From positions 124,001-188,000 of the forward strand of contig NZ_LQOT01000031.1 in NCBI RefSeq assembly GCF_002101585.1: a DNA stretch of 64,000 nucleotides, read 5' to 3'. Shown here in pieces: positions 20,448-27,000 of this stretch (position 1 is its first letter; each line of letters opens with the position of its first letter). The stretch comes from Mycolicibacter engbaekii (GTDB lineage: Bacteria; Actinomycetota; Actinomycetes; Mycobacteriales; Mycobacteriaceae). The translations under genes and the position numbers were made by a program. Under the pieces are notes generated by a model. It ran no database searches and was not told where the DNA came from. It worked only from the letters and a program-made list of their open reading frames with translations.

Positions 20448-20567
20448 GGGGTTACTGTCGCACACCCGCGTGTGGCCGGTGTTGCTGCGGCGACAGCCGG
20501 CGACACAAACCGACTGGTCACCGCGGTGTCGTGGTTGACGGGCGGCGGTGCCGCTACAGTGCATCGT

Positions 20568-21119
20568 GTGCGGCTCACACTGACGGTCCCGGCCCTGGCG
20601 GTCGCTGCCCTGATTCCGATGCTCGGCGGATGTTCCGATGCCGACTCGACTGAAGCCCAGTCCGGCAGCCAGTCGTCGTCTTCGGCGCCCGAGCAGGGCA
20701 CTCACGGCCCCTCGTTCCCGCTGTGCGGGGGCGTCAGCGACGAGACCATGACCAACCTCACGCGGGTGGCCGGCCTGGTCAGCACCGCCCAGAACTCGGT
20801 CGGCTGCCAGTGGCTGCTGCGCGGCGGGATCATGGGCCCGCACTTCTCGTTCTCCTGGTATCGCGGCAGCCCCATCGGTCGTGAGCGGAAGACCGAGGAG
20901 GTGTCGCGCACGTCCGTGGAGGACATCAACATCGACGGCCACAGCGGTTTCATCGCGATCGGCACCGCCCCGACGATGGGCGACAACCTGTGCGAGATCG
21001 GCATTCAATTCAAGGATGACTTCATCGAGTGGTCGGTCAGTTTCGCTCAGAAGCCGTTCCCGGATCCCTGCGACGTCGCCAAAGAGCTGACGCGCCAGTC
21101 GATTGCGAACGCCAAATGA
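20568..21119 (+). CDS. lprB: LprB-like lipoprotein (DUF3558 type)
   Basis: A 183-residue secreted lipoprotein. GTG 20568 gives a signal peptide ending in the lipobox LGGC (lipidated Cys22), followed by a Ser/Gln-rich linker and a compact domain with paired cysteines. A TACAGT -10-like hexamer (20555-20560) ends 7 nt before the GTG, so the transcript may be leaderless. It matches Rv1274 in position and size. Function of the family is unknown; it is anchored to the outer face of the cytoplasmic membrane. Its ATGA overlap with the next gene means the two lipoproteins are translationally coupled. Confidence 0.88.
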   Translation: MRLTLTVPALAVAALIPMLGGCSDADSTEAQSGSQSSSSAPEQGTHGPSFPLCGGVSDETMTNLTRVAGLVSTAQNSVGCQWLLRGGIMGPHFSFSWYRGSPIGRERKTEEVSRTSVEDINIDGHSGFIAIGTAPTMGDNLCEIGIQFKDDFIEWSVSFAQKPFPDPCDVAKELTRQSIANAK

Positions 21120-21667
21120 ACCGCCGGGTCCGGGTAGCGGCAGGGGCGCTGGCCGCGCTGGCGGTGCTGATCGCACCGACCGCCTGCTCCCGTGAGGTGG
21201 GCGGCACGGCGGTCAAGGCCGGCTCAGGCGACACCAAGCGCAACAACAACTCCGAGCGGCAGTACCCGAACCTGCTCAAGGAGTGCGAGGTGCTGACCAC
21301 CGACATCCTGGCCAAGACCGTGGGTGCTGACCCGCTCGACATCCAGAGCACGTTCGTGGGCGCGATCTGCCGTTGGCAGGCGGCCAACCCGGCTGGGCTG
21401 ATCGACATCACCCGGTTCTGGTTCGAGCAGGGCAGCCTGGACAACGAGCGCAAGGTCGCCGAGTTCCTCAAGTACCAGATCGAGACCAAGTCCATCGTGG
21501 GCGTGCCGTCGATCGTGATGCGTCCCTCCGACCCGAACGGCTCGTGCGGGGTCGCCAGTGACGCCGCTGGAGTGGTCGGGTGGTGGGTCAACCCGCAGGC
21601 ACCCGGGATCGACGCCTGTGAGCAGGCCCTGAAGCTGATGGAGCTCACGCTCGCGACCAACTCCTGA
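21116..21667 (+). CDS. lprC: LprC-like lipoprotein (DUF3558 type)
   Basis: A 183-residue lipoprotein from ATG 21116, overlapping the lprB-like stop by 4 bp. Signal peptide followed by Cys24 in IAPTACS; the -3 position is Pro rather than Leu, so the lipobox is imperfect. The mature part has a basic/Asn-rich linker and a domain with cysteines in pattern similar to the upstream lipoprotein, suggesting an ancient tandem duplication. Equivalent to Rv1275. Its role is unknown. Convergent with the TetR gene 25 bp downstream. Confidence 0.87.
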   Translation: MNRRVRVAAGALAALAVLIAPTACSREVGGTAVKAGSGDTKRNNNSERQYPNLLKECEVLTTDILAKTVGADPLDIQSTFVGAICRWQAANPAGLIDITRFWFEQGSLDNERKVAEFLKYQIETKSIVGVPSIVMRPSDPNGSCGVASDAAGVVGWWVNPQAPGIDACEQALKLMELTLATNS

Positions 21668-21692
21668 GTCGGCGCGGGTACGGCGCGGCGGG

Positions 21693-22199
21693 CTAGTGCG
21701 CGCCGCTCTTGCCGCCGGCTGACATCTGCCGCAGCTCGGCGATGGCCTCACCTGCCGTCGGCGCGCTGTCGGGGTCGATGAGGGACTGGATCATCAGGCC
21801 CAGGACGACGGCCAGCGCGACGGATCCGCCCATCTCGGTGCGCGCGCGACGCTGGCCCTCGGCCAGGCGGGCGCGGAGCTCGTCGTTGCGTTGAGCCTGC
21901 ACGATCGCTTCCAGATGCGATGTCCACAGCGCCTTGTCGGTGGCGAAGGACTCGAGCACCGCCTGCCAGCGGTCCACCGCCGCCGCGGAGTCGCCGTCTG
22001 CGGCCATCCGGGCGTCGAGTTCGTCGAGCTCCTCCAGCAGGGCCTGCACCAGGAGACGTTCGCGGCTGCCGAAGTGGTAGCCGATGGCGGCGTGGCTGAC
22101 GCCGGCGGCGGCGGCGATGTCTCGCACCGTGGTATTCGCCCAGCCCCGTTCCACAAGGCAGCGCTTGGCGCCCTCCAACAGATCCTCACGGTTGCCCAT
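21693..22199 (-). CDS. TetR-family regulator, divergent from a flavin monooxygenase
   Basis: A 168-residue TetR protein: helix-turn-helix at residues 25-47 (VRDIAAAAGVSHAAIGYHFG), short C-terminal ligand domain. It is transcribed away from the HsaA-like monooxygenase gene and the 135-bp gap between them carries a perfect 7-2-7 palindrome, the expected arrangement for a local repressor. I do not recall either gene at this place in M. tuberculosis, so the pair looks inserted between the lipoproteins and the SixA/SbcD genes. Ligand unknown; a steroid- or aromatic-type compound is plausible from the neighbour. Confidence 0.9.
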   Translation of the reverse strand: MGNREDLLEGAKRCLVERGWANTTVRDIAAAAGVSHAAIGYHFGSRERLLVQALLEELDELDARMAADGDSAAAVDRWQAVLESFATDKALWTSHLEAIVQAQRNDELRARLAEGQRRARTEMGGSVALAVVLGLMIQSLIDPDSAPTAGEAIAELRQMSAGGKSGAH

Positions 22200-22253
22200 G
22201 AGTGCAGGTTAACCAGGGTGGCGACCTTTGCACAAATGGTTTGACCGTATGGA

Positions 22254-22283
22254 TTGACCAAATGGTCAAATCGGGGGTACGGT
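22254..22283 (+). promoter_or_regulatory. Operator palindrome overlapping promoter of the HsaA-like gene
   Basis: TTGACCA-AA-TGGTCAA (22254-22269) is a perfect inverted repeat. Its first six bases double as a -35 (TTGACC), with TACGGT (22278-22283) 18 nt downstream as -10. A related half-site, AAATGGTTTGACC, precedes it at 22234-22246. A repressor bound here would block the + strand promoter and could reach the divergent TetR gene. Confidence 0.6.
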
Positions 22284-22333
22284 ACCGAACCAGGACGGCC
22301 CCGCGGTGGGGCCTGGAGCAGGAGGTGCCGGTC

Positions 22334-23509
22334 ATGGCCCACGAAGTCCTCGAACGCGTCGAGCAGATCGCCGCCCAGCTGGCGGCCACCGCCGAAGACA
22401 GCGAGCGGCTGGGCAAGCTGTCCGATCAGTCGGTGTCGCTGATCCGCCAAGCCGGCGTGATGCGGATGCTCCAGCCCACGGACTTCGGCGGCTATGCCGC
22501 CCACCCGCGCGATTTCGCCGAGACGGTCATGGCGGTGGCGAAGCACTGCGGCTCCACCGGCTGGGTGTGCGGCGTCGGGGGAGTGCACCCCTGGGAGATG
22601 GCGCTGATGGACCGCCGGCTGCAGGCCGAGATCTGGGCCGATGATCCCGACACCTGGATCGCCTCCCCGTATGCCGCGCAAGGTGTTGCGACACCCGTTG
22701 ACGGCGGCTATCGGTTGAGTGGCCGGTGGAACTTCTCCTCGGGCACCGATCACTGCGACTGGATCTTCCTGGGCGCACGGGTCGGTGGCGCCGACGGTGT
22801 GCCCCCGCGGGTGCTGCACGTCGTCCTGCCCCGCGCCGACTACACCATCGTCGAGGATTCCTGGGACGTGATCGGCCTGTCGGGAACCGGCAGCAAAGAC
22901 ATCATCGTCGACGGCGCGTTCATCCCCGGCTACCGCACCATCGACTTCGAGCACGTCGCCTCCGGCGCCCCCGCCGCCGAGGCGGCCGGACGCACCGAGA
23001 CGCTCTACAAGCTGCCGTTCTGGACGATGTTCCCGCTCGGGATCACCGCAGCGCTCATCGGGATCACCGAGGGCGCGCTGGCGGCCCACCTGGACTATCA
23101 GCGTGACCGGGTAGCCGCCACCGGCACCAAGATCAAAGACGACCCGTACGTGCTGTACGCGATCTCGGAAGCCGCCGCGGAGATCGCGGCTTCGCGGTTG
23201 CAGCTCCTCGACGGCATCAGCAGAATGTACGACCTCGCCGATGCGGGCAAAGAGATCAGTTTCGAGGATCGTTCGCTGGTGCGGCGCAACCAGATTCGCT
23301 GCGCTTGGCGGGCGGTGGCCGCCGCGGACGCGATCTTCGCCCGCTCCGGCGGCAACGCCGCGCGCCGCAACAACCCGTTACAGCGGTTCTGGCGTGACGC
23401 CCACGTCGGCCTGGGGCACGCCATCCAGACCCCGGGGACCATCTATCACTCCAGCGCCCTGACGTCCATGGGCGTCGAGCCGTCGCCGGCGTTGCGGGCG
23501 ATGATCTGA
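22334..23509 (+). CDS. HsaA/HpaH-like flavin-dependent monooxygenase (acyl-CoA dehydrogenase fold)
   Basis: A 391-residue group D flavin monooxygenase oxygenase component. ATG 22334 is preceded by GGAGG at 8 nt; an in-frame GTG inside that ribosome site is rejected. The pattern CGSTGWVCGVGGVHPWEMAL, YAAQGVATPVDGGYRLSG, WNFSSGTDHCDW and PIQ/PLQRFWRDAH is very close to HsaA, which hydroxylates a phenolic secosteroid in cholesterol degradation using reduced flavin from HsaB. No reductase partner is in the window, so FMNH2 must be supplied in trans. It may act on a different aromatic or steroid intermediate. Confidence 0.88.
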   Translation: MAHEVLERVEQIAAQLAATAEDSERLGKLSDQSVSLIRQAGVMRMLQPTDFGGYAAHPRDFAETVMAVAKHCGSTGWVCGVGGVHPWEMALMDRRLQAEIWADDPDTWIASPYAAQGVATPVDGGYRLSGRWNFSSGTDHCDWIFLGARVGGADGVPPRVLHVVLPRADYTIVEDSWDVIGLSGTGSKDIIVDGAFIPGYRTIDFEHVASGAPAAEAAGRTETLYKLPFWTMFPLGITAALIGITEGALAAHLDYQRDRVAATGTKIKDDPYVLYAISEAAAEIAASRLQLLDGISRMYDLADAGKEISFEDRSLVRRNQIRCAWRAVAAADAIFARSGGNAARRNNPLQRFWRDAHVGLGHAIQTPGTIYHSSALTSMGVEPSPALRAMI

Positions 23510-23520
23510 GCGGGCGTCGG

Positions 23521-23577
23521 TCCGATACTACGATTACTACGTATAGCGAAACACTGCGTTGTAAGCGTAGTATCGGA
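23521..23577. repeat. 12-bp inverted repeat with direct repeats upstream of toxin-antitoxin pair
   Basis: TCCGATACTACG (23521-23532) and CGTAGTATCGGA (23566-23577) are exact inverse copies 33 nt apart. TACTACG recurs at 23535-23541, forming a 9-bp tandem pair with the left arm. The region is more A/T-rich than its surroundings and lies about 75 bp before the antitoxin gene, so it is a candidate autoregulatory operator; it could instead terminate the upstream monooxygenase transcript. Confidence 0.55.
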
Positions 23578-23651
23578 TCGAGGTTGCGGCCGTCGACGCG
23601 AAGGCCGCAGCAGCGGGTGTTTCAGCCATCGAGTAAGTGGAGGAAGCGGTG

Positions 23652-24470
23652 GTGGAGCCATTTTCCGGCATGGCCGACACTGGCCGCGGTGGGCTGCCAA
23701 GACACACTCACCGACAGTGGCGGATCGTGTTCGGTCCGATGTCAAAGCTGACGACTGGACCCGACGCGGAGACCTCTGAGGAGGCCGTGCTGCGGCTCGA
23801 ACTGCCGCCCGGGATCGATGCGCCAGGGGACGTGGCCGTCGAACTGGAGGACGGCACCTTGGTCGTTCGGCTTGGGGGTCTCGCCGTCGAGCAGCCGGCT
23901 TCGGTACGCGAAGTAGCCGAGGAATCCGGTGCGGTGGACGTGGAACAGGCTGCGCCGGTACCCGTCGAACTCCTTACGCAGCTCGCCGCCGTCGTCGAGG
24001 TGCAGCGGGGCATCCTCCGCGAGATCGGAGCCGCAGCGGGGCTTTCGCAACGCGAGCGCGTGACGCTGCCGACGGCCACCGGAACGCTGGAATACACGCT
24101 GCCGTTCGAGCCGGAGGAGACCTACAGTCCGGGGGCGGTGAGCGCCATTTTGTCGCCAAGCGGTAAGCCGCATCGGTCGATCGCGCAGGACCGACGCCGC
24201 GCACACGAACTGCTGGGCGTCAAGATCGGCAATCAATATCGGTATCCCAAATTCCAGATCGACCCGATGCGCCAGCAGATCCGTCCCGTGGTCGCCTACG
24301 CGAACCGTCAGCTGGAATGCGGCGCAGACCCATGGGGAACGCTGGACTGGTGGTACAGCCCGGATGAGAGCCTTGCGGATCGGCGTCCGATCGACATGGT
24401 CGAAAGCGGTGAACTGACCGAGGATCTGGTCGACCTCGCGATCCAACTCGGTCAACAGGGCATGGATTGA
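23652..24470 (+). CDS. Antitoxin with MbcA/ParS/Xre toxin-binding domain
   Basis: About 272 residues. The start is uncertain: GTG 23649/23652 follows GGAGG at 5-8 nt, whereas ATG 23739 gives a shorter protein without a good ribosome site. The last 60 residues (ANRQLECGADPWGTLDWW, then SLADRRPIDMVESGE) match the toxin-binding domain of MbcA/ParS/Xre antitoxins, and the preceding LLGVKIGNQYRYPKFQID resembles the linker seen in these proteins. The N-terminal 110 residues are acidic, contain no obvious helix-turn-helix and are unusually long for the family. It is 3 nt upstream of the RES-domain gene, the standard order. Confidence 0.78.
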   Translation: MEPFSGMADTGRGGLPRHTHRQWRIVFGPMSKLTTGPDAETSEEAVLRLELPPGIDAPGDVAVELEDGTLVVRLGGLAVEQPASVREVAEESGAVDVEQAAPVPVELLTQLAAVVEVQRGILREIGAAAGLSQRERVTLPTATGTLEYTLPFEPEETYSPGAVSAILSPSGKPHRSIAQDRRRAHELLGVKIGNQYRYPKFQIDPMRQQIRPVVAYANRQLECGADPWGTLDWWYSPDESLADRRPIDMVESGELTEDLVDLAIQLGQQGMD

Positions 24471-24473
24471 GCG

Positions 24474-25124
24474 ATGCCGACCAATCGGTACAACGGACGC
24501 CTCGCTGACGTCGAGACCGTCCGCAAAGGTACCGAGCTGTACCGGATCATGGCGGCCGATGCGTCCTATGCGGCGAACTCGTTCAACATGAAGCCACGGC
24601 CCTTGGGCCATCCCAAGCAAGGCCGCTTCGAGCCTGCCGACCCCAGGCTCGGCGGCTACATCTACGTCGGTGACACACTGGCCGGCGCGGTCGCCGAGGG
24701 TGTCTTGCGCAACCAATCGATCTCCAAGGCGGGTCTGGTACGTCGATCCTGGCTGGTCAACAAGAAGCTCGTCCGGTTGCGCCTTGGCAGCGATGTCACG
24801 GTGGCGTCGGTGTACGGCTCTGGCGCGACCAAACTCAACCTGGACACGGCGTTGCTGTGCGGCGGTGTCAGCCAGTATTCGCAAACCCGCCAGACCGGCA
24901 CCAAGATCCTGCTCGAGACGACGCCCGCGTTCGGTATGCGGTACCGCTGTCGCAACCATGACAACTTGACGTCGCTGATGCTCATCACGCGAAAAGCGCC
25001 TGCGTTGTCGCTGACCCTCATCGATGAGGTGGACATCTTCTTCGACAAGCGGGGCAGAGATTTGATCCTCGACGTCCTTCACGTGGAGTTCCAGCTGCAG
25101 TACGCCGGGGTGCTGCCGAACTGA
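24474..25124 (+). CDS. RES-domain toxin (NAD-degrading type)
   Basis: A 216-residue protein with a RES fold. Visible family residues: Arg24 in ELYRIM, Arg51 in QGRFEPADP, Glu75 in GAVAEGVLR, and a Ser in GVSQYSQTRQ (133/136). RES toxins such as MbcT phosphorolyse or hydrolyse NAD+ and kill the cell unless bound by the partner antitoxin. The gene follows its antitoxin with 3 nt spacing, so they form one operon. Longer than MbcT (about 186 residues). The pair is absent from this position in M. tuberculosis as I recall, so it is probably an acquired module. Confidence 0.78.
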   Translation: MPTNRYNGRLADVETVRKGTELYRIMAADASYAANSFNMKPRPLGHPKQGRFEPADPRLGGYIYVGDTLAGAVAEGVLRNQSISKAGLVRRSWLVNKKLVRLRLGSDVTVASVYGSGATKLNLDTALLCGGVSQYSQTRQTGTKILLETTPAFGMRYRCRNHDNLTSLMLITRKAPALSLTLIDEVDIFFDKRGRDLILDVLHVEFQLQYAGVLPN

Positions 25125-25140
25125 CTGGGGCAGTGGGAAA

Positions 25141-25159
25141 CCCGCGCCCCTACCGCGGG
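25141..25159. terminator. Hairpin between convergent RES-toxin and SixA genes
   Basis: CCCGCG-CCCCTAC-CGCGGG, 6-bp perfect stem, between two facing genes and covering the SixA stop codon. Likely a bidirectional terminator; no U-tract. Confidence 0.4.
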
Positions 25160-25650
25160 ACGTGAAAACCGACCAGGGCGGCCGAACCCAGCTGTACGTC
25201 CGCCCAGCTGCCGCCGACTTGGAGAACGGCGATGCCCGACGTCGGGCATTTCTCCGAGATCCGCTGGGCCGCCGCGGCATCGGTGCCGGGGCCGGCCAGT
25301 CCGAGTGCGACGCTCGACATGGCCGGCTCATGGCCGATGACCAGTAGGGTGCCGACGTCGTCGGCGACGGTGTTGATGGTCGCGATCACGGTTCCGGGCG
25401 TGGCGTCGTAGAGGTCGTCGACGTAGCGCACCGGTGCGGTCAGTGCGGTCCGGTCGTAGGTCTGCCGGGTGCGCGTCGCCGTCGAGCACAGCACCGCGTC
25501 GATGGCCGGCGCGTGGCTGCGCAGCCAGTCCCCGGCCAAGCCGGCCTCCCGGACTCCGCGGGGTGCGAGCGGGCGATCGTGGTCGGCCGCTCCGGGCGGA
25601 TAGTCCGACTTGGCGTGCCGCAGCAGGATCAGGGTGCGGTGGGCGCTCAC
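25150..25650 (-). CDS. SixA-type histidine phosphatase
   Basis: About 166 residues from GTG 25650, chosen because upstream in-frame sequence is low-complexity and the phosphatase core begins there. The catalytic RH motif is LLRHAKSD and the second histidine is in VIGHEPAMSS, the minimal histidine phosphatase layout of SixA, which removes phosphate from phosphohistidine. It corresponds to Rv1276c. Divergent from the SbcD-like gene with 204 bp between starts. The physiological substrate is unknown. Confidence 0.9.
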   Translation of the reverse strand: MSAHRTLILLRHAKSDYPPGAADHDRPLAPRGVREAGLAGDWLRSHAPAIDAVLCSTATRTRQTYDRTALTAPVRYVDDLYDATPGTVIATINTVADDVGTLLVIGHEPAMSSVALGLAGPGTDAAAAQRISEKCPTSGIAVLQVGGSWADVQLGSAALVGFHVPR

Positions 25651-25854
25651 CCGATCCAGGGTAGGGGGCGCATCGGCGACCGATACCGCAGCCGTCCGAC
25701 GGAACCGCTGCCGGTGACTGAAGTGCCAGGTGTGACGCACGAGGTCGCGACGCGAAGTGGGTCACCGGACCTGCCGGTCGGGGTCCGCGGGCTTGTCGGT
25801 GTGCGGCCATACACTCGCGATGCCTGGCCGACGGGGAAGGGACGAGAAACCGAC

Positions 25855-27000
25855 ATGCGCTTCGTGCACACCGCCGATTGGCAGCTCGGCATGACCCGGC
25901 ATTTTCTTGCCGGCGACGCTCAGCCCCGCTACTCGGCCGCCCGGCGAGACGCGGTGTCGGGACTGGGGGCGCTGGCAGCGCAGACCGGCGCGGAGTTCGT
26001 GGTCGTCGCCGGCGATGTGTTCGAGGACAACCAGCTGGCTCCCGAGGTCATCAGTCAGTCGCTGGAGGCCATGCGCACCATCGGGATACCGGTCTACCTG
26101 CTGCCGGGAAACCACGATCCACTCGATGCCGCGTCGGTCTACACCAGCGCCCTGTTCACCGCCGAGTGCCCCGACAACGTGACCGTCCTGGACACCGCCG
26201 GAGTGCACCAGGTGCGCCCCGGCCTGGAGATCGTCGCTGCGCCATGGCGATCCAAGCGTCCCACCACCGACCTGACCGCCGCCGTGCTCGAGGGGCTTCC
26301 CGCCGACGGCACCGTCCGGATCCTGGTCGCCCACGGCGGCGTCGACGCCCTGGACCCCGACCCCGGCAATCCGGCGCTGATCGGGCTGGCGGGCCTGCAG
26401 GACGCCCTGTCGCGCGGCGCCATCCACTACGTCGCGTTGGGGGACAAGCACTCCCGCACGCAGGTGGGAACAACGGGCCGAATCTGGTACTCGGGTTCCC
26501 CGGAAGTCACCAATTTCGACGACATCGAATCCGATCCTGGCCATGTGCTGGTGGTCGACATCGACGAGGCCGACGGCAGCGTGCACGTCGACTCCCGCCA
26601 CGTCGGCCGGTGGCGGTTTCTGACTCTGCACCGCCAGCTCGACACCGGGCGCGATGTCACCGACCTCGACATCAACCTCGACCAGCTGCCGGACAAGGAG
26701 CGCACGGTCGTCCAGCTGGCCCTGACCGGGTCGCTCAGCGTCACCGACCGGGCCGCTCTCGATGTCTGCCTGGACCGCTACTCGCGGCTGTTCGCCTGGC
26801 TGGGCACCTGGAAGCGCCACACCCACCTGGTGGTGGTACCCGCCGACGGCGAGTTCTCCGACCTGGGGATCGGCGGGTTCGCCGCCGACGCGGTCGAGGA
26901 ACTGGTCGCCGCCGCCCGTGGCAGCGACACCGGGGCCGCCGACGACGCCCATGCCGCGTTGGCGCTGTTGCTGCGCCTGGTCGACCGGGGCGTGGCATGA
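25855..27000 (+). CDS. SbcD/Mre11-like DNA exonuclease (Rv1277-like)
   Basis: A 381-residue calcineurin-type phosphoesterase. Motifs: I HTADWQLG (residues 5-12), II VVAGDVFED, III PGNHDPLD, then VAHGG and GDKHS. In most SbcD/Mre11 proteins motif I is DxH; here it reads DxQ, a substitution I also recall in Rv1277. It should form a complex with the downstream Rad50-like ATPase, to which it is translationally coupled (ATGA overlap at 26997). The complex resects or clips DNA ends and hairpins. The C-terminal third is the capping/ATPase-binding domain. Confidence 0.92.
   Translation: MRFVHTADWQLGMTRHFLAGDAQPRYSAARRDAVSGLGALAAQTGAEFVVVAGDVFEDNQLAPEVISQSLEAMRTIGIPVYLLPGNHDPLDAASVYTSALFTAECPDNVTVLDTAGVHQVRPGLEIVAAPWRSKRPTTDLTAAVLEGLPADGTVRILVAHGGVDALDPDPGNPALIGLAGLQDALSRGAIHYVALGDKHSRTQVGTTGRIWYSGSPEVTNFDDIESDPGHVLVVDIDEADGSVHVDSRHVGRWRFLTLHRQLDTGRDVTDLDINLDQLPDKERTVVQLALTGSLSVTDRAALDVCLDRYSRLFAWLGTWKRHTHLVVVPADGEFSDLGIGGFAADAVEELVAAARGSDTGAADDAHAALALLLRLVDRGVA

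Noticed and set aside
18693..20567. N-terminal 600-codon extension of the LprB-like frame
   Set aside because: It is antisense to the Rv1273c-like transporter; signal peptide and lipobox place the real start at 20568.
23521..23577. Palindrome as an insertion-sequence terminal repeat
   Set aside because: No transposase or second end; arms are only 33 nt apart.
25878..26996. N-terminal extension of the SbcC-like frame over the SbcD-like gene
   Set aside because: Out of frame with a well-supported gene; the ATGA overlap and P-loop position fix the start at 26997.
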